A stretch of 45,638 nt of DNA, from contig NZ_CP033012.1 in the NCBI RefSeq assembly GCF_005080765.1, positions 503,054 through 548,691 on the forward strand, written 5' to 3'. Position 1 is the first letter of the stretch, and each line of letters starts with the position of its first letter. This stretch comes from Buchnera aphidicola (Anoecia oenotherae) (lineage in GTDB: Bacteria > Pseudomonadota > Gammaproteobacteria > Enterobacterales > Enterobacteriaceae). A model generated the notes under the pieces. It ran no database searches. It was not told the origin of the DNA and saw only the letters and a program-made list of their open reading frames with translations. Positions 37,535 through 45,638 of the stretch are shown piece after piece. A program made the position numbers and the translations under genes.

Positions 37535-39379
37535 TTATAATGCTTTAATATCTCTTACCGCTCCCATATTAGCACTTGTAGCAAACTTAGCATATACTTT
37601 TAGTGCAGTAGAAACTCTTCTAACTCTATCTTGAGGAGTATATGCTTTTTCTTTTCTGAATTCCTCTATTTTTTTTCTTTTACTCACTTCTAAGGTACTA
37701 ATCATTAAGTTTATTGAACGATTAGGAATATCTATGTTAATAATATCACCATCTCTTACTAAAGCTAGTAAACCTTTATTTGCAGCTTCAGGAGAAATAT
37801 GTCCAATGGACAAACCTGAAGTTCCACCAGAAAATCTACCGTCAGTTATTAATGCACAAAACTCATCCATACCTGTAGATTTTAAATAAGTAGTAGGATA
37901 AAGCATCTCTTGCATTCCAGGACCTCCTTTTGGTCCTTCATAACGGATAACTATTACCTCTCCTTTTTTTATTTTTAGATGTAATATAGCATCTACCGCT
38001 TCTTCTTGACTTTCATAAACTCTTGCTTTTCCAGAAAAAGTATAATTTTTTTCTAAAACACCAGCAGTTTTTACAACACATCCATCTTTAGCTATATTTC
38101 CATACAAAACAGCTAATCCTCCATCTTTACTATAAGCATTTTTACTAGATCGTATACATCCATTTTTTCTATCTATATCTAATTGTTTCCATCTGCAACC
38201 TTGAGAAAATGCTTTTGTAGTTCTTTTTCCCTTTGGTGCAGCTCTAAACATTTTTAACACTAATTTATGCTTAGTTGATAAAATATCATAAATTTTTATC
38301 GTATTCTTTAAAGTTAATCCTAATATATTTTTCACAGTAACATTAAGCAAATTTATTTTATTTAATTCACTTAATATCCCCATAACTCCACCTGCTCTAT
38401 GAAAATCTTCCATATGGTATTTTTTACTATTCGGAGATATTTTACATAAATTAGGAACTTTTTTAGCTAATTGATTAATATCTTTCATGCTAAAATCAAC
38501 TTTTCCTTCTTGAGCAATAGCTAATAAATGAAGTATAGTATTAGTAGAACCTCCCATAGCTATATCCATAATCATTGCATTGTTTAACGCATGTTTATTA
38601 GCAATCATTCTTGGCAAAACTGAATAATTATCATTCTCATAAAAAGATTTTGTTATTTTTACTATTCTTTTAGCTGATTTTAGAAATAATTTTTTTCTAT
38701 CTATATGAGTTGCTAAAAGAGTACCATTTCCTGGAAGAGATAATCCTATAGCTTCTACAAGACAATTCATGGAATTAGCAGTAAACATTCCAGAACAAGA
38801 GCCACATGTAGGACAAGCAACCCCTTCTATTTCTCTAGAAACCTCTTTTGAATACTCATCTTTAACTCCTGACAAAATAGCATCCACTAAATCTAAAGAA
38901 ATTTTTTTATTTTTTAAAAAAATCTTCCCAGATTCCATTGGACCTCCTGATATAAAAACAGAAGGAATATTTAATCGCATCGCAGCCAATAACATACCAG
39001 GAGTTATTTTATCACAATTAGATATACATATCATAGCATCTGCACAGTGTGCATTTACCATATATTCTACAGAATCTGAAATTAACTCTCTTGATGGCAA
39101 AGAATACAACATTCCTGAATGTCCCATTGCTATACCATCATCAACTGCTATAGTATTAAATTCTTTAGGAACACCACCTGTTTTTTTTATCTCAGCAGAT
39201 ACAAGTTTTCCCACATTCTGAAGATGAATATGTCCAGGAACAAATTCAGTGTATGAATTTACAACAGCAATAATTGGTTTCTTAAAATCATTGTCATTCA
39301 TTCCGGTAGCTCGCCACAAAGCACGAGCACCAGACATATTTTTACCTCTAGTAGTTGTATAAGATCGATATACTGGCAT
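37535..39379 (-). CDS. ilvD: Dihydroxy-acid dehydratase
   Basis: IlvD dehydrates dihydroxy acids to the 2-oxo acids before valine and isoleucine; it is an Fe-S enzyme. The 614-residue product (E. coli 616) has the cluster cysteines in SNCDKITPGM and CPTCGSCSGMFTANSMNCL, and also ARALWRATGM, HSGMLYSLPSRELI, GGPGMQEMLYPT and ITDGRFSGGTSGLSIGHISPEAA (in part). No frame damage. It depends on the isc genes at 40-43 kb for its cluster. It lies 145 bases upstream of ilvC. Confidence 0.98.
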   Translation of the reverse strand: MPVYRSYTTTRGKNMSGARALWRATGMNDNDFKKPIIAVVNSYTEFVPGHIHLQNVGKLVSAEIKKTGGVPKEFNTIAVDDGIAMGHSGMLYSLPSRELISDSVEYMVNAHCADAMICISNCDKITPGMLLAAMRLNIPSVFISGGPMESGKIFLKNKKISLDLVDAILSGVKDEYSKEVSREIEGVACPTCGSCSGMFTANSMNCLVEAIGLSLPGNGTLLATHIDRKKLFLKSAKRIVKITKSFYENDNYSVLPRMIANKHALNNAMIMDIAMGGSTNTILHLLAIAQEGKVDFSMKDINQLAKKVPNLCKISPNSKKYHMEDFHRAGGVMGILSELNKINLLNVTVKNILGLTLKNTIKIYDILSTKHKLVLKMFRAAPKGKRTTKAFSQGCRWKQLDIDRKNGCIRSSKNAYSKDGGLAVLYGNIAKDGCVVKTAGVLEKNYTFSGKARVYESQEEAVDAILHLKIKKGEVIVIRYEGPKGGPGMQEMLYPTTYLKSTGMDEFCALITDGRFSGGTSGLSIGHISPEAANKGLLALVRDGDIINIDIPNRSINLMISTLEVSKRKKIEEFRKEKAYTPQDRVRRVSTALKVYAKFATSANMGAVRDIKAL

Positions 39380-39740
39380 GCTTTATATTACTCTTTTAGT
39401 TATAATTTATTTTAATTAGATTTAATTAATATATTTTGAATTATTCTAATATACACACTTTATATAATTAACAACTTTTTAAATATTTTGATCCAAAAAT
39501 TAAATAAAAAGCTAAAAAATTAAATCTTGTATTCTTAAAAAATATAATAAATATTTTATATTTATTAATTTGTTTAAATAAAAAACATATATGCTATATA
39601 CTTTTGAAATTATAAAACTCAATTAAAAAAAATTTCAACTAATATAAAATATATATATTTATTTTTTATATATGAATTATTTAATATATCTCTATTATTT
39701 TTATAGTAATGAATCAATAAATGAATAAATTTTTATCTTA
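39380..39740. other. tRNA-Trp to ilvD spacer
   Basis: About 360 bases of AT-rich sequence upstream of ilvD and downstream of tRNA-Trp. It should hold the ilvDC promoter. I see no leader-peptide gene with repeated Ile/Val/Leu codons of the E. coli attenuation type and no strong hairpin. Confidence 0.4.
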
Positions 39741-39813
39741 CAGGGATGGAGGGACTTGAACCCACAACTTTCGGTTTTGGAGACCGATGCTCTACCAATT
39801 GAACTACATCCCT
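39741..39813 (-). tRNA. tRNA-Trp (anticodon CCA)
   Basis: A 73-base gene on the minus strand. The acceptor arms are AGGGATG and CATCCCT, the D-loop is AATTGGTAGA, the anticodon loop is CTCCAAA, the T-arm is GGGTTCAAGTCCC, and the discriminator is G. No CCA is encoded. Close to E. coli trpT. Confidence 0.97.
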
Positions 39814-40145
39814 AATATCATTATTTTTTGAATAAACTTGAAAGGAATTATCAGATTTTTTACATAATCTTGGTACTATACTATAAAAAAATTAATATTG
39901 TCTAATATTTTTTTTATTTTTATAGTTTATGAATACGTAATTAATACAACTTTGCATATATTGCATATATATGTATATATAAAATATATATTGCTTATAT
40001 TGCTTTTTATTCTAATTAAAACTACATTTTTAGCTTTTATATAATGTTTTTTTAAAATTAAAATTTAATCACTTTAAACTAATTAAATAAATTTTTATAA
40101 AATTTAATTTTTTTATTTTAACAATATTTATCATTAGAGAACAAG
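39814..40145. other. Divergent tRNA-Trp/iscS intergenic region
   Basis: About 330 bases containing the promoters for tRNA-Trp (leftward) and the isc operon (rightward). E. coli has iscR, the Fe-S-sensing repressor, just upstream of iscS; it is absent here and I see no recognisable IscR site. An AGAG site precedes the iscS ATG. Confidence 0.4.
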
Positions 40146-41354
40146 ATGAAATTACCAATTTATTTAGATTATGCAGCAACAACACCAGTAGATCCACAAG
40201 TAATAAATATAATGAACAAATTTCTATCTATATCAGGAAGCTTTGGAAATCCAGCGTCACGTTCTCATAAATTTGGATGGATTGCAGAAGAAGCGGTAGA
40301 TATTGCTAGAAATCAAATTTCCGATCTCATTAAAGCAGATCCTAGAGAAATTATTTTTACTTCTGGAGCTACTGAATCAAATAATTTAGCTTTAAAAGGA
40401 TTTCTAGATTTTTATAAAAGTAAAAATCATATTATTACTAGTAAAACAGAACACAAATCTATTTTAGATACCTGTCAATATTTAGAAAAAAAAGGATTTA
40501 AAGTAACATATCTAACTCCAAAAAAAAATGGATTAATTGATTTAAATGAATTAGAAAATATTATTTCTAATAAAACCGCATTAGTATCTATCATGTATGT
40601 TAATAATGAAATAGGAATAATACAAAACATATTTGAAATTAGTAATATTTGTAAAAAGAAAAATATTGTTTTACATGTAGATGCAACACAAGCAATTGGA
40701 AAAATTTCTATAAATTTAAAAAAAATACAAATTGATTTAATGTCTTTTTCTGCCCATAAAATATATGGACCAAAAGGAATAGGAGCTTTGTATGTAAGAA
40801 GAAAACCAAGAGTTCGTTTAATTTCTCAAATACATGGTGGAGGTCATGAACGAGGAATGCGATCCGGTACTCTGCCTGTTCATCAAATTGCAGGATTTGG
40901 ATTAGCTTGTTCTCTAGCTGGTAAAAATTTAAAAAATGATAATATGCACTGTATGAATTTAAGAAATCAACTTTGGAACGGAATAAAAAAAATTGAAGAA
41001 GTATATTTAAATACTGATCTAAAAAATAGTTCTCCTCATATTTTAAACGTTAGTTTTAACTATGTTGAAGGGGAATCTTTGATAATGGCTTTAAAAGATC
41101 TTGCTGTATCTTCTGGTTCCGCTTGTACTTCTTCTAGCTTAAAACCTTCTTATGTACTTCGTTCTATCGGAGTAAAAGATGAATTAGCTCATAGTTCTAT
41201 TCGTTTTTCTATTGGGAAATATACCTCTGAAAAAGAAATTGAGTACTCTCTTAATCTAATACACTTAGCTATAAAAAAACTACGATTATTATCTCCTTTA
41301 TGGGAAATGTATAAAGAAGGAATAGATATTAATAAAGTACAATGGAATACATAG
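40146..41354 (+). CDS. iscS: Cysteine desulfurase IscS
   Basis: IscS is the PLP enzyme that takes sulfur from cysteine for Fe-S clusters, thio-modified tRNA and other uses. The 402-residue product (E. coli 404) has LPIYLDYAATTPVDP, TSGATESNNLAL, the PLP-lysine motif SFSAHKIYGPKGIGALY, GGHERGMRSGTLPVHQI and the mobile sulfur-carrier loop SSGSACTSSSLKPSYVL with the catalytic Cys. It is highly conserved. It is the first gene of a reduced isc operon (iscS-iscU-hscB-fdx). Confidence 0.98.
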   Translation: MKLPIYLDYAATTPVDPQVINIMNKFLSISGSFGNPASRSHKFGWIAEEAVDIARNQISDLIKADPREIIFTSGATESNNLALKGFLDFYKSKNHIITSKTEHKSILDTCQYLEKKGFKVTYLTPKKNGLIDLNELENIISNKTALVSIMYVNNEIGIIQNIFEISNICKKKNIVLHVDATQAIGKISINLKKIQIDLMSFSAHKIYGPKGIGALYVRRKPRVRLISQIHGGGHERGMRSGTLPVHQIAGFGLACSLAGKNLKNDNMHCMNLRNQLWNGIKKIEEVYLNTDLKNSSPHILNVSFNYVEGESLIMALKDLAVSSGSACTSSSLKPSYVLRSIGVKDELAHSSIRFSIGKYTSEKEIEYSLNLIHLAIKKLRLLSPLWEMYKEGIDINKVQWNT

Positions 41355-41424
41355 TATTTTTCTTATAAGAGTAATATACTTAAATATTACTTATTTAAAA
41401 TTACTTAACATGGTGATAATTATT

Positions 41425-41826
41425 ATGTCATATAGTAAAAAAGTTTTAGATCATTATGAAAACCCTAGAAACGTAGGATCTTTTCCAAGTACTGATAAAA
41501 ATGTTGGAACTAGTATTGTAGGAGCTCCTGCTTGTGGAGATGTAATGAAACTACAAATAAAAGTTAATAATAATGAAGTAATCGAAGATGCTTGTTTTAA
41601 AACATACGGCTGCGGATCTGCAATAGCATCAAGTTCTCTAGCTACAGAATGGATAAAAGGAAAATCAATTAATGAAGCAGAAAAAATCCATAATACTGAT
41701 ATAGTAAAAGAATTAGCATTACCTCCTGTAAAAATTCATTGTTCTGTTTTAGCTGAAGATGCTATAAAAAAAGCTATTTTAGATTATAAAAAAAAAAATT
41801 TATATCAAAAAAATAAAAAATGTTAA
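41425..41826 (+). CDS. iscU: Fe-S cluster scaffold protein IscU
   Basis: IscU is the scaffold on which [2Fe-2S] clusters are built with sulfur from IscS. The 133-residue product (E. coli 128) has the three ligand cysteines in GAPACGDVMKLQIKV, KTYGCGSAIASSS and the LPPVKIHCSVLAEDAI region, the last including the HscA-binding LPPVK. The start is decided by a GGTGAT sequence about nine bases upstream of the ATG at 41425; an ATG five codons earlier lacks such a site. iscA, next in E. coli, is absent. Confidence 0.97.
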   Translation: MSYSKKVLDHYENPRNVGSFPSTDKNVGTSIVGAPACGDVMKLQIKVNNNEVIEDACFKTYGCGSAIASSSLATEWIKGKSINEAEKIHNTDIVKELALPPVKIHCSVLAEDAIKKAILDYKKKNLYQKNKKC

Positions 41827-41865
41827 ATATTAACATAATTTATAAAAATAATTTATTTATAATAA

Positions 41866-41895
41866 AACGCACTAAAACAACAGTTTTAGTGCGTT
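41866..41895. terminator. Perfect 13-bp hairpin between iscU and hscB
   Basis: Perfect 13-base arms (41866-41878 and 41883-41895) containing GCAC/GTGC with a four-base loop, 40 bases past iscU. There is no T-run on the plus strand (A's follow), whereas on the minus strand T's follow. It lies inside the isc operon, so it may be an attenuator, a 3' stabiliser of the iscSU message or an mRNA processing site rather than a full terminator. Confidence 0.5.
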
Positions 41896-41977
41896 AAAAA
41901 CTATTTGCAGTTAAAAAAATAGAAACATAATGTAATTTAAAACTATAATCTTCACTATAAGTTGATAAGGCTATATA

Positions 41978-42469
41978 ATGAATTATTTTGTTTTATTTAA
42001 CTTACCAGAAAAATTTGAAATAAACCTAAAAAAATTAACTAGAAATTTTTATAAACTACAAAAACAGTTTCACCCTGACTTATCCATGAAAAATTCCAAA
42101 AATATACAAACAAAATTTTTAAATAAATCTATATATATAAATGCAGGTTATAAAATTTTAAAAAATCCTATACAAAGATCTGAACATTTACTTTCAATAA
42201 ATGGAATTACCACTCTCTCTTTAAAATATAAAAAAAGATATAATAATTTTTTAAAAATACAGTTTTTTTTGTATGAACAGTTAGATAAGATATTAAAAAA
42301 AAAAAATGAAAAAAAATTAAACAGTTTGTATAAAAAAATAAATAATTTTGAATTAGATAACATGTGCAAACTTAAACTTTACTTAAATAAAAAATTATGG
42401 AATATAGCAATATATACTACTCTAAAACTAAAATTTTTTGAAAATTTTAAAAAAAAAATAAAATGTTAG
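41978..42469 (+). CDS. hscB: HscB, J-domain co-chaperone for Fe-S cluster transfer
   Basis: HscB delivers IscU to the Hsp70 HscA and stimulates its ATPase. The 163-residue product (E. coli 171) opens MNYFVLFNLPEKFEI and has the J-domain HPD motif in KQFHPDLSM (about residues 35-37). INAGYKILKNPIQRSEHLLSINGI and a Lys-rich C-terminal helical domain follow. The gene is diverged, but the key tripeptide is kept. Its partner hscA, which normally follows, is not here: only 306 bases separate hscB from fdx. Confidence 0.93.
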   Translation: MNYFVLFNLPEKFEINLKKLTRNFYKLQKQFHPDLSMKNSKNIQTKFLNKSIYINAGYKILKNPIQRSEHLLSINGITTLSLKYKKRYNNFLKIQFFLYEQLDKILKKKNEKKLNSLYKKINNFELDNMCKLKLYLNKKLWNIAIYTTLKLKFFENFKKKIKC

Positions 42470-42775
42470 TTTTCTAATAAAAATAGTCCTCTCTTTTATA
42501 AACTTGTCTATATTAAATGTATCTAACTTTATTTAATTATCATTTATATGTGTAAAAACCATATTATATAACAATTTTTTTAAATCAATCATATTGTTAA
42601 AGTAATATACATTTCTTTTTTATTAAAATAATTATTAATTATTAAATTGAATTTACATTTAATATTTAAAATTTATATGATTAAACATAATATTTAAATT
42701 ATTTGTTACAATACAATCACCATTATTTATATTGTTGTTTCACTGCATCTTTATTTTAAATTTTACGAGTCTTCT
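42470..42775. other. hscB-fdx spacer at the expected hscA position
   Basis: 306 AT-rich bases where E. coli carries hscA (about 1.85 kb). I compared both strands by eye with Hsp70 motifs and found no relic, so the gene has been removed or is located elsewhere. Confidence 0.5.
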
Positions 42776-43102
42776 ATGCCAAAAATAACATTTTTACCAC
42801 ATCAAGAAATATTACCAAACGGAATAACTATAACAGCAAAAACTGGAGATACAATTTTAGAAGCAGCTTTAAAACATAATATACAGATAGAACATACTTG
42901 CGAAAAATCATGTGTTTGTACTACCTGTCATTGCATTGTAAAAAAAGGGTTTAGTTCTCTATCAAAAATACAAGAAGATGAAGATGATATACTAGGACAA
43001 GCTGTAGGGTTAGAAGAACGTAGTCGATTAAGTTGTCAAGCCAAAATTGGAAATAAAAATATAGAAATAGAAATACCTTATAACACTTTAAAAATAAAAT
43101 AA
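42776..43102 (+). CDS. fdx: [2Fe-2S] ferredoxin of the isc operon
   Basis: Fdx supplies electrons for Fe-S cluster assembly. The 108-residue product (E. coli 111) starts MPKITFLPHQEILPNG and has the ligand motif CEKSCVCTTC (C-x5-C-x2-C), the conserved HCIVKKG and the fourth ligand in SRLSCQAKI. Fpr at 26683 is the probable reductase. It is the last gene of the operon and is followed by a hairpin shared with convergent der. Confidence 0.97.
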   Translation: MPKITFLPHQEILPNGITITAKTGDTILEAALKHNIQIEHTCEKSCVCTTCHCIVKKGFSSLSKIQEDEDDILGQAVGLEERSRLSCQAKIGNKNIEIEIPYNTLKIK

Positions 43103-43216
43103 TAAAATATTCGTTTAATTATTCATTAATAAAAATATTTGTTTAATTATTAAAAATTAAACTAAGCTAAATCGATTTATTGCAATTTGATATTACACTT
43201 ACTAAAATTACTAAAT

Positions 43217-43240
43217 GCGAGTAATTAGCAGATTACTCGC
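43217..43240. terminator. Hairpin between convergent fdx and der
   Basis: Perfect nine-base arms (43217-43225 and 43232-43240) with GCGAG/CTCGC and a six-base loop lie between the fdx and der 3' ends. GC content is unusually high for this DNA. Probable bidirectional terminator; T-runs on either side are poor. Confidence 0.5.
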
Positions 43241-43300
43241 TAAATAAAATTTATTTACATTTCATTATAACTGAAATATAATATTTTATACTTAAATTCA

Positions 43301-44697
43301 TCAATTGTTAATATATGGATTAATACTATTCTTAAAAAACAATTTAACTGGACTTCCAAACATTTTTAATTTTTTTTGAAAAAAATGTTCTAAATACCTT
43401 TTATACGATACAGGCAGCATATTCATTTTATTTCCATGAATAACTATTTTTAAAGGACTAAAACCTACTGGATTTGCATATTTTAATTTTATTCTTCTAC
43501 CTTTATTCATAGGTGGATAGTGATGTTTTATCGCATTCCTTAATATGCTAGTCAAACAGGAAGTACTAACATTTTGTACTGAGGATAAATACACCTTAAA
43601 AATAGATTCTAACAATTCTTTTATACCAAACTTGAACTTAGCTGAAATAAAATGTATTTTAATTAATTTTATATCTTTAAATTTTAAATTAATATACTGT
43701 TTCATTCTATTTTTGTTCTTTTCTATAATAGAATCCCATTTATTAACCGCAATGATTACTGTTTTTCCATGTTCTAATGCATAATATAATAGAAAAAGAT
43801 CTTGGTGAGTAATATTTTCTTCAGGATTAACAACTAAAATAGAAATTTTACTATTTTTAATTGATTTTAATGATTTTTTAATAGAAATTTTTTCTATATC
43901 ATCATATTTTTTTTTTTTATTCCAGCAGTATCAATAAATATGTATCTTTTACTATAATGTTGAACTGGAACTGACAAACTATCTCTAGTTGTTCCAGAAA
44001 AACTAGAAGTTATCACTCTATCTATTCCAATAATAGAATTAATCAAAGTAGACTTACCAACATTAGGTCTTCCTATTACAGCTATATTAATAGGAATATT
44101 ATCATTAGATATTGATTGATCTGACCTATTTTTTTGAAAAAATACACTAGGAAAAAAAAATTTTTCGTCTTGTGTAATATTGTTAATTTTTTTTCTTATT
44201 TTATAAATTTCATGTATTATATATTTAATAAACCACTTTTTTATTTCTTTTTTATTTAAAGAAGAAACGTAATACATATGTTTAAAACCTAAACTATAAA
44301 AATCATTTACTTCTAACTTTTCTTTTACTTTGTCCATTTTATTTATTAATACTATGATTCTTTTCTTTTGAATACGTAATGTTTTAGCTAAAACATAATC
44401 ATCATTTGTTATCCCTTCATACCCATCAACAACAAACAAAACTATAGTAGCTTCTTTTATAGCTATAAAAGTATGTCGATCTATCTCTTTTTCTAAATTA
44501 TTTTTATTTTTGCAATAAAAAATTCCAGCTGTATCAATTATTACTATTTTTTTTTGATAATCTAAATTCCCATAATTTCTATCCCTAGTTAATCCTGGAT
44601 AATCTGAAATTAAAGCATCTCGAGTATTAGTTAATACGTTAAATAATGTAGATTTTCCAACGTTAGGTCTACCCACTAAAGTTACTATTTCTTTCAT
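43301..44697 (-). CDS. der: GTPase Der (EngA), frame broken once in a poly(A) tract
   Basis: Der is a double-GTPase essential for 50S ribosome assembly in E. coli. The first part (44697 to about 43895) has the first G domain (VGRPNVGKSTLFN, IDTAGIF, NKMD) and the second (VIGRPNVGKSTLINS, FIDTAGIKKK), then hits a stop just after a run of 12 A (about 43907-43918). The neighbouring frame continues exactly there with KKYDDIEKISIKKS, the second NKWD base-recognition motif and the C-terminal KH-like domain (MNKGRRIKLKYANPVG, VIHGNKMN, SYKRYLEHFF), ending NPYINN. One extra A restores a single protein of about 465 residues (E. coli 490; the basic tail is missing). All G motifs are intact, arguing for a working gene rescued by slippage or a sequencing error. 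Confidence 0.88.
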
Positions 44698-44788
44698 TTC
44701 TTTTCCCGATTAATAAATTTTAAAGATATTAAAAACTGATTATACATGTTTATAAACTATTAATATTTTATAATCACAGTATATAATG

Positions 44789-45400
44789 TTAAACATCCGT
44801 ATGTTTTCGAAATGAAAATATTTTCATATGTAAAAAATTTCGTACATAAACGTTTTTCTCTAAAAAATAACTAATTTTCCAAAATTTAATAGCACTCTCT
44901 TTATTTCCAAGAGCGAAAAATATGTCTCCTTTTAAATTACACACGGAACTTGTCCAAGATGATTCTTGAATAAATGAAATTGATAATAAAGCCTTTTTAA
45001 ATTCTCTTAACTCAAAATGTAATTTTGCTACCCTGAAATGAATTAAGTTAATTATACTATTATCTTTGCTCCATTTTAAAACATTTTGTAATACATCAAT
45101 AGCTAAATTAAATTTATTTTTTGTAACATAATATTTGCTTAAATTTAAACTTTCTAAAACGCCATATACATTGTGGTTTTGTTTTATCAATAATTGAACT
45201 TTATTCATGTTTTCTTCATTACTAAAATCATTATCATCCATTATATTTTCATAATTTTCACAATTATCGCTGTCTTCTATAGTCAGTATTCTTTCTTTTT
45301 TAAAAAAGTAAAAATATGTTATCCCTAAAAAAATTATTATAAAAAAAACAAAAAACCATGTTTTAACGTTTAATAAATTTCGTAATTTATATTTATTCAT
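44789..45400 (-). CDS. yfgM: YfgM family membrane-anchored TPR protein
   Basis: YfgM is an inner-membrane protein with a periplasmic tetratricopeptide region; in E. coli it associates with the SecYEG translocon and PpiD. The 203-residue product (E. coli 206) has one transmembrane segment (about 15-33, WFFVFFIIIFLGITYFYFF) and an acidic, poorly conserved linker. TPR-like helices follow (SLNLSKYYVTKNKFNLAIDV, FRVAKLHFELREFKKALLSI, LKGDIFFALGNKESAIKFW). Gene order yfgM-bamB-der in E. coli becomes yfgM-der here, with bamB gone. Assignment rests on topology, length, repeats and position. Confidence 0.85.
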   Translation of the reverse strand: MNKYKLRNLLNVKTWFFVFFIIIFLGITYFYFFKKERILTIEDSDNCENYENIMDDNDFSNEENMNKVQLLIKQNHNVYGVLESLNLSKYYVTKNKFNLAIDVLQNVLKWSKDNSIINLIHFRVAKLHFELREFKKALLSISFIQESSWTSSVCNLKGDIFFALGNKESAIKFWKISYFLEKNVYVRNFLHMKIFSFRKHTDV

Positions 45401-45638
45401 TATTATTAATCCTTAATTCTAATGAGATTATATTTTATATTTCTACTACTATGCGAATAATTTTATTTATATTTTTATCATTTTTATATTAAAAAAATTT
45501 TATATTTCTAGCCAAGTATACATTATTTATTACAACTATTTAAAATTAATCATTTTTTGCTTTTATTAAAAATATTACAAAAAAAATAAATTCTATATTA
45601 AATATTCTAGTTTGGATTAGTAATTTTATATATAAAAC

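Noticed and set aside
38769..39221. 150-codon plus-strand frame inside ilvD
   Set aside because: Opposite strand of a highly conserved gene; the length follows from ilvD codon composition.
42148..42369. Minus-strand Phe-rich frame inside hscB
   Set aside because: Reverse complement of Lys-rich hscB; poly(A) read as poly(Phe).
42470..42775. Possible hscA relic
   Set aside because: No Hsp70 motif fragment could be aligned in 306 bases on either strand.
43545..43784. Plus-strand frame antisense to der
   Set aside because: Shadow of the second part of der, which carries NKWD and the KH-like domain.
1..45638. CRISPR array, insertion sequence, prophage or toxin-antitoxin system
   Set aside because: No direct-repeat array, transposase, integrase or small paired genes of that kind; everything recognisable is core gammaproteobacterial content.

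Overview
The window looks like a chromosome segment of an aphid endosymbiont of the Buchnera aphidicola type. It is extremely AT-rich, with AT-only spacers, long poly(A) and poly(T) tracts inside genes, and lysine-, asparagine- and isoleucine-rich proteins. Nearly every gene is a recognisable one-to-one counterpart of an E. coli gene, in short blocks that keep E. coli order: miaA-hflK-purA-rnr-rpsF-rpsR-rplI, hslV-hslU, trxA-rho, ilvD-ilvC, iscS-iscU-hscB-fdx, orn-tRNA-Gly, and tRNA-Arg-His-Pro. I see no insertion sequence, phage, CRISPR array, rRNA gene or sign of gene import. Assignment to a particular Buchnera lineage cannot be made from the window alone.

Layout. 0.3-8.6 kb holds ssb (-), dusA (+, one-base frame break), dnaB, ruvX, hemW, trmB (-), mutY and yggX. 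8.7-12.5 kb holds sbcB (-), tRNA-Asn (-), the lysidine-type tRNA-Ile with anticodon CAT (+), dut, rplI and rpsR (-). 12.6-22.1 kb is a leftward run: rpsF, rnr, purA, a truncated hflK, miaA and pgi. 22.4-27.4 kb has orn, tRNA-Gly, rpmE (-), hslV-hslU and fpr. 28.0-33.8 kb has an acidic orphan gene, dapF, three tRNAs, rho and trxA, all leftward. 33.8-35.9 kb is a 2.1-kb gene-free stretch in which I could align dispersed relics of the Rep DNA helicase. 35.9-39.8 kb holds ilvC, ilvD and tRNA-Trp (-). 40.1-43.1 kb is a reduced isc operon (iscS, iscU, hscB, fdx), followed by der (frame break) and yfgM (-).

How the genes work together. The retained functions are replication and DNA maintenance (ssb, dnaB, mutY, sbcB, dut), tRNA supply and modification, ribosomal proteins, Fe-S cluster assembly with its ferredoxin and reductase, protein turnover (hslVU), the ilvDC arm of branched-chain amino-acid synthesis and the dapF step of lysine/peptidoglycan synthesis. 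The last two are typical of a nutritional endosymbiont. Neighbours expected from E. coli order but missing here include priB, hflC, hflX, hfq, iscR, iscA, hscA, bamB, the leuT tRNA and rep.

The most notable observations are: (1) dusA and der, and possibly the start of dapF, are each out of frame by exactly one missing A in a poly(A) tract, the situation in which slippage by RNA polymerase has been reported to rescue endosymbiont genes; (2) a decayed but still readable rep pseudogene; (3) an acidic, Asn/Ser-rich 427-residue orphan protein with a strong ribosome binding site, unlike its basic neighbours; (4) thioredoxin with a C-H-P-C active site; (5) HflK and HscB each left without the usual partner gene beside them. 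I found no convincing new multi-gene system.
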